A DNA stretch of 64,000 nucleotides from Kappaphycus alvarezii. Its lineage: Eukaryota > Rhodophyta > Florideophyceae > Gigartinales > Solieriaceae. The DNA lies in assembly GCA_002205965.3 (NCBI GenBank), contig NADL03000704.1, positions 434,001-498,000 on the forward strand, in the 5' to 3' direction. The notes beneath the pieces were generated by a model. The model had not been told where the DNA came from. It made no database searches and saw nothing but the letters and a program-made list of their open reading frames with translations. The position numbers were made by a program, and so were the translations under genes. This document shows positions 44,106 to 55,560 of this stretch, piece after piece. The stretch's first letter is position 1. Every line of letters starts with the position of its first letter.

Positions 44106-47100
44106 CACGCCATCTTTCCACTGTTGCAGTTGACTTCAAATAAGTTCAAATTATGAATGTGTTGCGTAAGTTGACTCTCAAAAGTGTCCCTGCCAAAACC
44201 ATCAGCGATCGTTTGATCAGTCGGACAGTACTGTAACATGATTTTACCGGGGTGAATATCCCCTTTCACAAATTTTCTGCTACCAGAGGCACTTTTTTCT
44301 TTCCGGGCGCCAAACTTGCTCCATCTGATGATACCCTGATTACCTTCATTCAATACTGTCTGCATTTTGTCCTTATCATCCAATTAACCCCATATTTCTC
44401 GTAGCCAGATTACATGATTAGTGTCCTCGCTCAAAGAAATGTGTTCGGATTCAGTTGAAGATAACGCGATGCAGCCCTGCTTAATTTTCTTCCAGTAGAC
44501 ACTAGATCCGCATAGCTGTATGAGTATGCTATTAGTAGACTTTCTTTCTGAAGGGTCACCTACACAGCCACTGTCAACGTAGCAGGCAAGAATTATCCTG
44601 TTCTTAGCGGTCATCAGTCCAAAATCACTTTTTACTTTCAAATAAAGAATTAGAATTTTCGCGGCAGTGTTGTCAACCTTTTACGGACGTGGAGAGTGTA
44701 GCTCATTGCAACTGAGCTTTCAGTACGAGAATTTATGAACAAATACGAGAATGCGCCATCAATTTCATGATAAATCTTTTGATTCATTTGCTCAGGCGAA
44801 TCAGCGGGTGTTTTATCAGTGAATACAGGCTTGGGTGCAATTTTGCAGTCTTTCGTACCAAAGCGGCCAAGAAGTTGCTTTGTATAATGATAGAGAGATA
44901 GATTTTCCATCTCTAATTCCCAGATGATCTGAACACCTAAAATTCATTTATAATTCTAATTTTCTTCATTTTTAATGATCTTTCAAACAATTTCTTAATC
45001 TCCTCGAATTTACCTTGATAAGGTCCCATTCAAATGATTACATCTACATCCAGAAGAATTCAAACCTTATATTTTCGGTACATGCAGGAACAGGAATTCA
45101 TTTCTTCAAACCTTTAACTCCTCATTTTATCGTTTCTTTTCTTATGTAGTACTCTGGAAGTTTGATTGAGACCATAAAGCCCTTTGCGTAGCTTTATCAC
45201 CTGGCTTGAAACCGACCTCATATCCCTTTAACAACGTGATTTAAAAATCACTGTCTATGTTTTAATACAATAAAGCAGTGCGCATGTCCATTCAGTTATT
45301 TAAATAACAATTGTTTATAGCAACGGCTGGTGCAAACCGCACTGCTGTAAATTCAACTATCGGTACGTGTGGGAAATTGGCCTTCATTTTTCGTGCGCGC
45401 ATACTGCACCTACAGTATGGACAAATTTCCCTGTCCCGGCCACGGAGACCACGTGTATTTGCTTTGTCCTTACTTATAATTCCAAATTAATCCCTTTAAT
45501 TAGTGGTTACTGTTGGAGTAGTCCAGCTGAAAGTGCCACACTAGGTGGTGCCGTCCTATACTACTAGGGTCTCACGACCTTGGCCGTCCACAATAAAACA
45601 TCTATCAGACCTACCGACTTTGCACAGAACCCCGGGATCGGAGTAGTCTCGCGTGTTGAACTGGGGTTCCTAGTTTGTGACCGGCAAGCCCAGCGCTTCC
45701 TGGATGGCTACATCTACTAGCGTCCTTCAGCAGTAGGTGGCGCTACTCGAGTGTCTGTAGCAGGCGCACCCCCGTGGCTGAAGTTTTCATGCTACCCTTT
45801 ACTGTTTATGCCAGTCCTGGAGTAGGATGCCTACCCTCTTCCATCCCCCCGTTTTACCATTCCACTTTTAATCACTTTCATCGTAAACACTCTCCCTTTA
45901 CCTTTCTTACCTCAGAGAAATCCTTAGAGGACCGTGAGGTATCCACCTACACCTATCCAGCGCGATGATCTCTCTATACGGCTACCTCGTAGCTGTATAT
46001 CATATCTAAACTGGTCTCTCGAGGAAGCTCAGCTTCTAAAACCCAGCCAGCGGATGCGTCGCCTATTTCTGGGGCCATATTACTACAGTGAGTATGTTTC
46101 TTCCGTAATTCCTTGCAGGAATCCTATCATCACCACTCTCGCGTTGTATCGGCCAGTGGAACCATCAACTTTTCCCTTCTTTTTGAGAATAAACCTTGTA
46201 GAAATATGTCTGACTCAATTTGGTGCTTGCAGTATTCCCCACACACCGTAGTCTTTCAGGTAGTTCATCTCTGATTTGATTGTGTGACGCCACTTCCTCG
46301 GATCTGTACCATTCGAAGCGTCAGATACTGTTAGCTTATCGCTGCTAAGAGCAACAGTTTCACCACTATTATTGCACTGGGTTGTGGATTCGTTGCGGAT
46401 ATACCCTGGTGGGCTGATTTTCAGTTTTGTCCTTGTCTTCTTCGACAGCTTCTTGTATATCTCGTTCTTTTCCAGAATCAAGTACGGGGAAATTATTTCC
46501 TTCTAAATCCTCGGCCTCGTCAAATCTAGCTGCTTTATGTGTCCCTGAAGGAAACGAAATGGGTGTCATTAACGTGTCGCAGTTAGCGTTTTCACCTTGA
46601 TTACTGTCTTGGTATGACTTATGAGGCATACCAACTCATCAGTTCTCACTCTATCGAGTGAGATATATGCTTTGTTCAAATTTATTTCTGAGAATTATTT
46701 CTACATGTTACGAGTGTACCTTGAAATAATTGAACTTCTTTCCATTCCCCAATCAAACCTTTAACGTGATGTTTTCATGACTTAATACAACCACCCCCCT
46801 TTTTTGGCTTGAATATAATGTTGTTGCAAATATTTTTGGCACATTATTCCATGCTGCACTACCAAACATTCTGAGATGGTCCATTTGGGGCATCTTCCCG
46901 TTACAACTCAATAGGGCTTCTTAGCAGGGATGTAAGGACAAAAGGAACGGTCCAGATGTCTGCTGCATTCTTCACTGCTTCTTTCCAAAATCCATGGGCA
47001 TGTACGCGTAATAGGGCATTGATATAGCGCTTTCTATTAGAGTTCTATTGGTTCGCTCCGCTATCCCATGTAATTATGTTATGTCAAGGGAGGTGTTGAA

Positions 47101-47116
47101 CTAGACTTCATGCTCC
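44102..47116 (-). pseudogene. Ty1/Copia polyprotein relic: integrase end, RT, RNase H
   Basis: Minus strand. The integrase C-terminal side is at 46780-47100 (LHGIAERTNRTLIESAISM, MPQMDHLRMFGSAAWNNVPK). A linker follows (46369-46629). RT starts TDPRKWRHTIKSEMNYLKDY at about 46240-46300, continues GRYNARVVIGFLQG, then is interrupted. It resumes near 45300 with KLRKGLYGLNQTSRVLHKK and ILLDVDVII, where the YVDD box has lost its two Asp residues. Next come SLYHYTKQLLGRFGTKDCK (44650-44910) and RNase H (CYVDSGCVGDPSERKSTNS, GCIALSSTESEHISLSED, 44384-44641), then NQGIIRWSKFGARK to a stop at 44102. The upstream protease and integrase core lie at 50028-51000 beyond the Harbinger insertion. Many stops and frameshifts; no longer functional. 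Confidence 0.85.
45320..46070. other. Unidentified insertion inside Copia RT
   Basis: The RT region between the ARVVIGF block and the KLRKGLYG block should be about 300 bp shorter in coding terms than what is present. Roughly 0.7 kb of unrelated, GC-richer DNA sits here. Plus frames at 45774-45968 and 45934-46251 have no known domain. I found no TIR or TSD. Confidence 0.45.
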
Positions 47117-47470
47117 TTAGGGCATATCTACCAGTCTATTATCAAAGGATCAAAACAACTTTTTTGTCATTGGGTCAAAAATTGTATTTCCCACCGCCAG
47201 GATTCTAAAGATCAAATTACATAATATTTTGCAACGGAGGTAAAACGAAGTGGCATATTCACAAGATTTGCCACCGCATTTTACCCCCGTGCTATCCACG
47301 TGTGTCGTTATCATTGGTGCAGCATCGACTCGTTCAACAGCATTGGCGGAAAAGTACGAAGTGGTCATTATTGATGAGGGCGATCAAACGAACTAGAGAA
47401 ACGAACTCTTCCCAAGTACAACTACAGTGACACAACACAGTTCGCATCATATGCAAAAGCTCCCAATCCT

Positions 47471-48327
47471 ATGGCTTCTAATCTGCGGGGATCCAACTAC
47501 TTACAAGCTGAGGATGGTGCACTTGCGCGAGCTTGGATTCGAGTATCTAAAGACCCAATTGTCGGTGCCGAGCAGAAAAGGGATAGCTTTTACTTCCAAA
47601 TATGGCCCCAGTACAAGACCATAAAGCCAGGAGCTTCTCCACTGCGACCTCTGGCCTCCGTTACTAATCGTATCAAGCAGATTGTGAAAGCATGCGTCAA
47701 ATTCTCGGCTTCTCACAGTACTGTCGTTTTATCTAAGCCAACCGGGGTAAATGGTGAAGACATGATACGCATTACAATGGCGCTCTACAATAGAAGGAAA
47801 AAAAGGATCCCAATGATGAAATTGGAAAAACATTCAAGTTCTTCTCGGCTTGGGAGATTCTCCGTTCCCACCACAGGTTTCAGGCTTCCGGTACAGAAGA
47901 AACGTTTAACAATGCAACTTCGATTGCTAGTACTGGTAATAATGAGGGTGATCCTGTGCATAGAATTGCAGCAGACAATCCAACAAACAATAAGGGCTCA
48001 TCTCCCCGTGGAAATAGCCATTCAAAACCGCATACATGGCATTCTGCTGGACTCCCGCAAGGCAAACGTGCGGCTAGACATGAGGCGGAACGTAGTGAGC
48101 AGGTTGCGAAGAAACTACACTTTGCCGAAGAAGCGCTTCAAGCGCAGAAAAAACGAGCAGAGATCTTGGCAAAGCCAAATGACATTCTGCTTTTTTTGCA
48201 AGGCCCAGGTGGCGTCCAGTCTGTTGCAGCCCAAGAATACTTTAAACTAATGCCAAAAGAGGCATTGGAAGCTGCCCTAGAGAAGGCTGCTCCACATGCT
48301 GAACGAAAGAGTTTTGAATCTTTCTGA
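47471..48327 (+). pseudogene. Harbinger Myb/NAM-like partner protein, one frameshift
   Basis: The start MASNLRGSNYLQAEDGALAR is typical of the trihelix/Myb-like second protein of plant-type PIF/Harbinger elements. WIRVSKDPIVGAEQKRDSFY, YKTIKPGASPLRPLASVTNR and KACVKFSASHSTVVLSKPTG follow, up to about residue 112. The frame then moves at the 7-A run 47798-47804, after which DPNDEIGKTFKFFSAWEILR, a Ser/Asn-rich linker and an Ala/Glu/Lys coiled coil (about 48070-48320: EQVAKKLHFAEEALQAQKKR) run to TGA at 48325-48327. The partner binds the transposase and element ends in known systems. Here only one indel separates it from an open gene of about 285 codons, so the element is young or recently active. 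Confidence 0.8.
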
Positions 48328-48649
48328 AAGCCCAGCTATTGACAATGCCGCCACAGGGAAGATCTCTATAAAACAACAGCAATGAAGCGCTACATGGTTG
48401 CCGCAAAGCGTTGAAGAGAACGTGGGAACAGGAGCACTGTTCTAGAATATGACTAGAGAGCTCTAGATGTTTATGTAAAAACACTATAGATTCCCTTCTT
48501 GTTCCCATATATGCTCAATAACCAAACGTATTGTCTTGTAGTATTCATTCCTGTTCTGCAAAAACTCCTTCGCTTCACAAAGAAAAGCAAGACTTACATT
48601 TGGGGACACTACAGTACCTTGTGTGCGACGAAGATTTCCCCACATAGGC

Positions 48650-49815
48650 GATGGTCCCTCTCTGATGCGGATAAAATCAGCATCAGCGTAGTTTTGACCT
48701 TCGTCCGGTAACCTCTCTTTCCTCCACCATCATATTATGCAGAATAATACAAGCCGTATAATCCGCTTCATTACTCTTGCTCCAGAATCGTGCTGGCCTT
48801 GCCAGAATGTGCCATTTACTCTGAAGCACACCGAAGCTCTTTCGACATCTTTACACGCACTCTCTTCTTTCGTCGCCCTATTTCTCCTTTTTCGATATCG
48901 GATACGATATATTCTGCAGGAACAGGCCATTTCGGATTATGCCGTCCGCAAGCCAATACGGTTTGTTTCGAAGTTCGCCAGCTATACGATATTCCAGCGG
49001 AGGAGAGTAGTGTCCGCTTTCAATTTGCAGCGATTAGTGGAGACTCCTAAACAACGTTGATGTCGTTAACGGAGCCGGTAAATCCAAAGAAAGCGTGCCA
49101 AATCCAAAGTGAGTAATCCGAGATACCTCTGAGTAATCACAGGAACTTCTTCCTTCCCTTTGATACTGTCCATGAAGAGCGTGGGACAATTTTTCCATCC
49201 CATTTGCAGCAATCGATGCTCCCCAGCATACCAGGGAAGTTAAGAGCTTCAAATGACGTAGTATTCTCCTCAGATCGTCATCTGTAGGTTGACGTAGATA
49301 GATATGAGCGAAGCAATTGTCAATTGCTTCAACAGTATGCTTAAACACTGAAGGCCGTTGATTCTCCTATGCCCAAACTTTCATCTACATAGTCCGCGGC
49401 AAAAACATACGCAGAATCCTAAATGCGCAAGTCACTTTCTGTACAGAAGATAAGCCTATTTTCCCAGTACAGTCTTTCTTCTGCACAAAATAGCTGTCAT
49501 AGTTGGTAATTGACGTCAATTTACTATTAGAAACATTCAGTGAGACACGAAACCTGCGTCTAAACATCTCGTCACTGTATACGAGATCATCGTAGAAGTT
49601 CTGTTCGTATAGGCGTTGATGAGCTGCTGATGCTTGTCGGTCGATAGTCGGTCGATATTTTGTCTCTTCCCGGGGAGAGAACCGCCCCATCGTTGAACAC
49701 GTTCTTCTTCGCTACTGCTTTCCAATGTATCCTCTACAATTGGCATTATTTTATCTTCAATAGCCACCTCCCGCCACGCGTTTTCCTTTCCACCTGCGAT
49801 ATGATCTCCTTCCAT
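48650..49815 (-). pseudogene. PIF/Harbinger transposase (HARBI1-like), several frameshifts
   Basis: Minus strand. The N-terminal acidic region MEGDHIAGGKENAWREV comes first, followed by WGGSLPGKRQNIDR, VYSDEMFRRRFRVSLN, YDSYFVQKKDCTGKIGLSSV, KHTVEAIDNCFAHIYLRQPT then DDDLRRIL, FPGMLGSIDCCKWDGK, ALHGQYQREGRSS, KPYWLADGI and KDVERA...ILARPARFW in alternating phases. GSIDC and YWLADGI carry the first two acidic residues of the DDE nuclease. The third acidic site falls in the KDVERA block. At least five frame changes (near 49640, 49360, 49240, 49170 and 48870) and some stops make it non-coding as assembled. The usual length of about 400 codons is preserved. It is convergent with the partner gene, ending about 320 bp from it. 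Confidence 0.85.
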
Positions 49816-50027
49816 ATAGATGAGTGTTCTGCTCTACCCTCGTACTCCTGACAAAAAATGGAGAGGAAGGACGACGATGAGAGCCACCGGTGGGAATGCA
49901 ACCAAACAAATATTAAATTATAAAAAGGTCAAAACATAAAATTTACTCAGCCAATGACAGTGCAGCGTGTGGCAGACAAATTTGCCATCTTGGTGATTTG
50001 ATACCCCTGCCGGTGGAGATGCTCTTA

Positions 50028-51520
50028 AGGTACATTTGTGATGCTTTGACCTCACAGCTTCCATTTCAATGCAATTTTTTGATAGAGAAGTTGTTTATAA
50101 GCTTGAACCAAACTTAAAACCATTTAAATGCGGCTGCTACATCAATCATTCTCGCCACCATTACTAGAAATACGTAGCCAGGACACTCATCGATGAAGGT
50201 AATGTAGCACTTTGATACTGCCAGTAATGTGGTTGCGATCTTTTCAGACAGGTTACTTCGAATGGCCTCTCCAACAACTTTTGCTCATAAAATCCTTATC
50301 TCCACGAGAATCCTTTAATCAAGCCATTTTTGGGATGTCTCGCATGGTCTATCCATCTTTACGGGCTCGGGATCCACTCCGATTCCTGCCTTCTTTCGAG
50401 CAAGGTTCTTTATTGGTATTTTATGTGAACGAACAAGTCGGTAATGCCAGAAGGATTCTATGTTCACCGTTTCAACATGCGCGTCTACCCTCTGTCTACC
50501 AAGAGAAGCTTATCTGCTGTTCAGATTAGATCATTGACAAAAAAAATCCCTCTGCTCAATCGAGGCCGAAGTAAAACTGATCCACCTTTGGTCAAGGCTC
50601 AAAAATCTCTTGGAAACGTGAAATTTTGCCCGGATATGCACATAAGCGCACATGAAAGTGAAAAAAAGCAATTGTGCCACAAAAAACTCCATCAATAACA
50701 TTTTTATCATTTCCTTCTTGTTTTCAAGCAAAATGTCGATAATTAATTTTCCCGTCTTCACGTCCTCAAAATTAGACCCGTCGCCGATATCAAAATGCTA
50801 GGTGGATCCAAACTAACTGCATCAACCATGAATCTTCGCTAATAAAAATGTTTTCAGATGCATACGAATCCACTATTTGTACGCTGTTCTTCAACCTTGG
50901 CTACAAAAATATCATCATACTAGCATGATTTGCAATCCCTGAGTCTATCGGGCTTCCCACCCAGCAATGGCTGTTAAGAAATTACTCAGAGCTGGAGATA
51001 TATTCTTGCATATATTGGCCATCCTACATCAGTTCATCCAACTGGGTTAGCACCTGTACTTTTGCAGCCAAATTTGTCACTCAGTACTTCTCGTTCAGTT
51101 TCTCTCACATTTTGTACAGTTTTCTCTTGAATAGTTAAACAAGGTTCATAAGTGTGTAACATAGCACAGGCGTAATTGTAGCCCTTGCTGTAGCGACCGC
51201 CAAGTTTAACGTTCCGATATGCTGCTTCTGCCATTCCCAATTGCTTCTTCAAAAATGACAGGCAGCAACTCCGTTTCCTTAAGAGCAGCTCGGCTCGAGT
51301 TTCTCAAAGATTAAAATCTTCTCCAGTTTTCCCTCAAACTTTATTCGACGCCTATTCGATTACATGATGAGAAAAAATGAATTGACTGTCTTATAACGAG
51401 GTAAGTGTGAAAATTATGTAAAGAAGCAGAAAATAGAGATATAAAGGGAAGAGAATATAAAAGAACCATTTGCAAGAGTGGAACGGATCCAGATCTTTAG
51501 CACCCTAGCATATTTTTTAC
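50028..51520 (-). pseudogene. Copia 5' part: decayed gag, protease and integrase core
   Basis: On the minus strand PIDSGIANHAS at about 50940 is the aspartic protease DSG site. IGDGSNFEDVKTGKLIIDIL (about 50730) follows. The integrase core includes SKCYITFIDECPGYVFLVM, ARMIDVAAAFKWF and FSIKKLH.NGSCE (50050-50270), in which the second catalytic Asp is replaced by Asn. Gag (51034-51252 and right) is not readable with certainty. It joins the rest of the polyprotein at 47116 once the Harbinger element is set aside. Confidence 0.75.
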
Positions 51521-51919
51521 TTAGCGCCGATTATCTATGAACTATTTCTGCTGGTGGAAACTGATGGTTCTTTATTCCGTTGTTCGATGTTGTACGATCC
51601 TTTTTCAGAACTTCCAGGTAAATCTGGACCTCTAGACTATACCTCACCTTACAGAACTTCAACTGGAATGCGGTGGGATGAATAGATATAATAAGTACAT
51701 AGCACAAGTTTGCCAGAAACTATTTCAGGCTGAAGTCAAAAAAAATACATCATCACTCTAACTCGGCTAGGGCACATCAACTGTGGTGATACAAAACCGA
51801 CCATATCTTTCAAATATTAAATGATACCACATTTACCCCCACTGTGGTGATGGAACAATTTAAAGAACATCAATAATAGTCAGCAAGAACCCATCAACTG
51901 TGGTGATGGCACATTCTAA
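51521..51919 (-). repeat. 5' LTR of the Copia element
   Basis: Related to 43786-44105. It is longer because of a 50 bp retroelement insertion with an 11 bp duplication (51780-51851) and an internal repeat of ATCAACTGTGGTGATG near its outer end. The outer boundary reads CGTTAGAATG on the minus strand where the other LTR has TGTTAGAATT, so the terminal T is mutated. No clear primer-binding site is seen. Confidence 0.7.
51791..51840 (+). mobile_element. 50 bp RLE 3'-end insertion in the LTR, exact 11 bp TSD
   Basis: ACAAAACCGACCATATC through CACATTTACCCCC, a subfamily B terminus. Flanked by ACTGTGGTGAT at 51780-51790 and 51841-51851. The other LTR has no such insert, so it arrived after the Copia element. 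Confidence 0.9.
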
Positions 51920-52312
51920 CGTGAGAGAGAATGAGTTAATAGAAGTGTATTGTGTGAAAGTAGTCAGTGCCATCTGCATAGCTCTAATGTTCGGTCTTCT
52001 CCGGTGTTGATAGAGCAAAAGAGGTTTGATAAAGAGGAATGGAGCTGACTGTACGATATTTTTCCAGTACAATAAATGATTCCCATGAACGTACAATATC
52101 TCAGAGCTCCTTGGATTTGGACAAGGATTTTCAGGGACAAAACACTGTTTGGCTGAAATATGGTAGTTCATAAGATAAATCCTTGCTCCTGGTGTGTTCT
52201 TTTTACCCTGCACAAGGTGCGCAATGATGCAAATCATTAACACCGTATAATGACACAGAGGAGCGAAAAGAACGAGTACGACTCTAAGCATGGGAAAAAT
52301 CCTCTTGTTCAA
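51920..52312 (-). pseudogene. RLE retroelement K, 5' half (split by Copia)
   Basis: Minus strand. VPENPCPNPRSSEILYVHGN then HLLYW is the knuckle region (normally GDHLLHC). It is followed by RRRPNIRAMQMALTTF and SINSFSLTL, which ends exactly at the LTR edge and would normally continue into FNPLTSLN, found at 43783. The catalytic RPD is RPN here. The same family as copies A-J. Confidence 0.75.
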
Positions 52313-52409
52313 ACAGATATACAGTTCGTAAACTTCTTATATGGTATAGGGTTTCATGAGCAGAAGCTACTTACCGTGGGTTTGTCGAAAGGACTATCAG
52401 AGGCAGTTC

Positions 52410-52458
52410 ACAAATCTAACATGTCTTCCAACTGTAAAAACACCCAAAAATTTCCCCC
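52410..52458 (+). repeat. RLE retroelement 3' end, subfamily A
   Basis: TAACATGTCTTCCAACTGT then ACACCCAAAAATTTCCCCC. AATCT on both sides may be a remnant of a TSD. Confidence 0.65.
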
Positions 52459-52459
52459 T

Positions 52460-54140
52460 TAATCTGTCGAACGCCTTGATGTCCTCACTGTACTGGGTCA
52501 GTTTTTTTGCAGAATGTGGTAAGAATTTGTCGGTCTAAATGCTCAAAGCAGCACAAGAAAACGGCAACTAAGCAGCGCCTACATCTTCCGCTGACATGAG
52601 ACCAGTTCAAAACGTCGATTTCTTGTCATCGATCCTCTTGATGGTTAGATGCTGTTTTTTAAAAATTTTACTATCAATTTGTCCTTTTTCCAGCTTTCAG
52701 AGACGGTTTCGATTAAAAAAAATAATTATAGGCCCCTCTCTTTACAAAAGAAAGCGGAAAGACTCAAAAAGCCAGTCCTTTTTGCAGAACCGAAACAATG
52801 GCGGAGTCGATGCTGAAAACGTTAACCACTGAGCCACATGCTCTGGCTCTTTTGTACACTGAGCGGACAAAAAAATGGCCACAACATACATAATTCAAAA
52901 AATGAACGAGATTCGCGTCTCCTGCAGCTCCCATATTGCCTTATAAAAAGGTTTGAAGGGTTTGTCATGACTAAGGGTGTTTTATTATAAAAAACATTAC
53001 AGATTTCTATAGTCTTTAACACTACTGTACTTTTGCAGTTTTTCTGTTATATATCAGATAGTTATGCTTCTTGAACTGAAGCCAAGGGCGCAGTTGGCCA
53101 CCAGAATTTGCACTTTGGGATTTCGAAATTAAATGCAAGGTATCTAGCCTCCAGGGAGTATGGAACCTCGATGGTCCTCAATGAGGGTCCATACCTAGCA
53201 TGCGATTTGCGAGTCAGAGGACATTTCCCTTGAGGAAAGTGAAACTTTTAGAATCTGGATTGGAAGCCCTCTAAATGTAATATGGGTTCCATCGAAAAGC
53301 TCTTAGGCCGCAGAAATAGAATCTCGCTACTCTAAAGTTATTTGATTGCGAGGAAAGGAAATGTTCCACATGTTAGGCACCTGTATCAGGGGTAAGCCCT
53401 CAAAAGATGAGTTCCCAAACTATAATGGGTTTTAGCCCTATCTTTTTGGGTTGCAAAACAATATAACTTTAAGCTCATAGCAACCCACATACTCGAGTCA
53501 GATACACATAGAAGTACATATTACCATCACAGTAAGCAGAACCTACAAACGGTATTTGTTTTTGCCGAGCTGCTCACGGTGCACTTTGCTCAAAAGCCCA
53601 TAGACCATTCCACATCCTTGACCTGAAATCAGCTAGCTAGACCACACACTTCCAATTTCTGTACAAAAAGATAAAAGAAAGAACTCACCCAATTGGTTCT
53701 TGAACGAAACGAATGCGATACATGATTGAATACGACGAGGCTCAGTTCGATAGAATCACTGAATTTAAGGGCTCACTTACAGTACTTTTTAAATAAGTTG
53801 CACTTGAGAATCTTTCCCATAATCCGCCTGTATCTACATGAAAATAACTCGATAAAGACGCAAGTCTGTGGGATTTAGCACGATGCGACGCCATGATAAG
53901 CATTGCTTTGATGCGTACGTGTGAGTTGGTATGTAGAACCGACTATTTTAACTACTACAACAATCGAATAGGCCCTCTTTACAAAAGATGTGGTTCTTCA
54001 TGCATCACTGAGGACATCATCACTGCGTTAAGCTACAACTAGAGGTTTTTATTGAAACGCGTGTCTTACGTGCTATACTTTGTTCATCGATAGAGCGAGA
54101 AAATCTTAGTGATTTCCTCATAAAAAAGTAATTTCATCGG
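52460..54140. other. Unassigned DNA
   Basis: No recognised coding sequence. An imperfect inverted repeat (GTATGGAACCT, then AGGGTCCATAC) occurs at about 53159-53204. Confidence 0.4.
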
Positions 54141-54144
54141 ACGA

Positions 54145-55560
54145 TGATAGTCAAGAAGTTGATAGGGATATATCTGAAGCAGATGATTTAGAGGAAACTG
54201 TAGAAGACCAAGTTTCCAAGCCAATATGCCAACGCACATATGCCAAGTCGAGATTGGACTGAGATACTATCTTGTTATCAGAAAAACTCAGTACAGATGT
54301 AGGCCAGATTTCTAGAGCATCAAATGATCTGATTGAATTCATGATTAGTTTCATTTTTGTAGGAAAAACAATTGTTCTCATGGGGCAACAAACATGTGTA
54401 GTATCATAATATGGATTTTGTGCTTCCTGCTCTCACTGATAGATAAATTGACTACCAGCGCGCTTGTGACGATAAAAATGTCAAGAAACTTGGCCGCTCT
54501 TCGTTCTTGACTGCATGCTCGGCTCTGACTACAAGAGATTCAAAGAGAAGATCCGCAGTGGACTCAATTGGTGGCGGCCTTGTGAATGGCACTATTGCAG
54601 ATCTGCACAGTCATGTTGAAACATTTGTACCAGCTGAATAAAGACCAAAATATGATGCTCAGATTGGGGTGTTCCTTATTTTCTGAAGACTGTTTATATG
54701 GACTCGCATAAAAAAAAAGGACGAGCAAAGTTTACATAGCAGTGTATTCGGTTTAGGGGAGCCTGACTCTGGGAGTTCCATAGGGGATTTGCACAGTCAG
54801 GTTAGCACCGTTCGGGTTTTCGAGTACTCGAAGTCATCAATTCCATCAAAAAGATCCGATGCTACTGCATTCGTTGGTGATGTCAGAAAAAAGGATGCAT
54901 TTCCTTGCACATCAGCAACGCATCAAGGCTCAGCAGGTTGCTTTATACATGGTACACAACGAGAGAATAAAAAATGCAGTTCTACTGGTAGATTTCAAAT
55001 TGAAGTATGAGCCTATTCGATAAAGAGAGAAGACAATACATTTCTTCAGAAAGAAAGGTATTGGTTGGCATGGGACTGTTTTTTCATTTTCCGTCTGTGT
55101 ATGATTAAAAGGGACAATAATTAGGACTGGAACACCTTACTATGCTTTTTTATGGTTATACTGTCTACAGAGACACCGATAAGACTTTGTTGCAGTCGCA
55201 TCTATAATGGAGACATGATTGATCCGCCTTCGAAAAGATTTACCTTCGTTTACTGATCTGGTCATGTTCTGAGATAATGATGCATGCTACTAGACCACCA
55301 TGTTAACTACTATACTTTAATTTATAGCAAGGGAAATCTTGTTTGCTCAGCACAAATTCATTCATACAGAAAGGCAAGACGAAAAGTCTTTGGTTGATGC
55401 ACATTTTGCCATCACCATAAGGCACGTTAGCAAGTTTTTTGTAGAAGGTAACGATTCCACAACCCCTGCATCCCTAGTCACAGCGTTGAGGGGATGAGTA
55501 GGATTAGAAAATAAGCAGCGAAACTTATAAGAATTGATCGTGGGCACTCTAAGCTACGGA
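54145..55560 (+). pseudogene. DDE-like DNA transposase relic of unnamed family
   Basis: Reading mostly one plus frame through many stops gives KKLGRSSFLTACSALTTRDS, RRSAVDSIGGGLVNGTIADL and HSHVETFVPAE (54480-54650). It continues with HQQRIKAQQVALYMVHNERI, VLLVDFKLKYEPIR, FFRKKGIGWHGTV, VAVASIMET, LPSFTDLVMF, DNDACY and FIHTERQDEKSLVDAHFA (54910-55410), then VEGNDSTTPASLVTALRG. The spacing of the Asp residues in VDFK, DNDACY and VDAHFA suggests a DDE/D nuclease, as in transposases from cnidarian and protist genomes that I recall but cannot name. Decay here is mainly by nonsense changes, with few indels. TIRs were not found. The frame at 54151-54381 on the minus strand is antisense. Confidence 0.55.

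Larger units (their letters stand above)
47120..50024. mobile_element. PIF/Harbinger DNA transposon, full length, inside Copia integrase
   Basis: The left end GGGCATATCTACCAG and the reversed right end GAGCATCTCCACCGG match at 11 of 15 positions, and both are followed by TATCAAA. The flanking TTA at 47117-47119 and 50025-50027 is the 3 bp duplication typical of PIF/Harbinger. The 2905 bp between them carry the two expected genes in convergent orientation. Joining the flanks across one TTA puts the Copia integrase back into its expected order (core before 50028, GIAERT block after 47117). Confidence 0.88.

Noticed and set aside
47471..48250. A 259-codon open frame as the true Harbinger partner protein
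   Set aside because: After about codon 112 the sequence becomes basic and unlike the family. The family sequence continues in the frame shifted at the A run 47798-47804.
43786..51919. Copia primer-binding site and 5 bp target duplication
   Set aside because: I looked next to both LTR edges but could not find a convincing initiator-Met complement or matching 5-mers. Edges are mutated.
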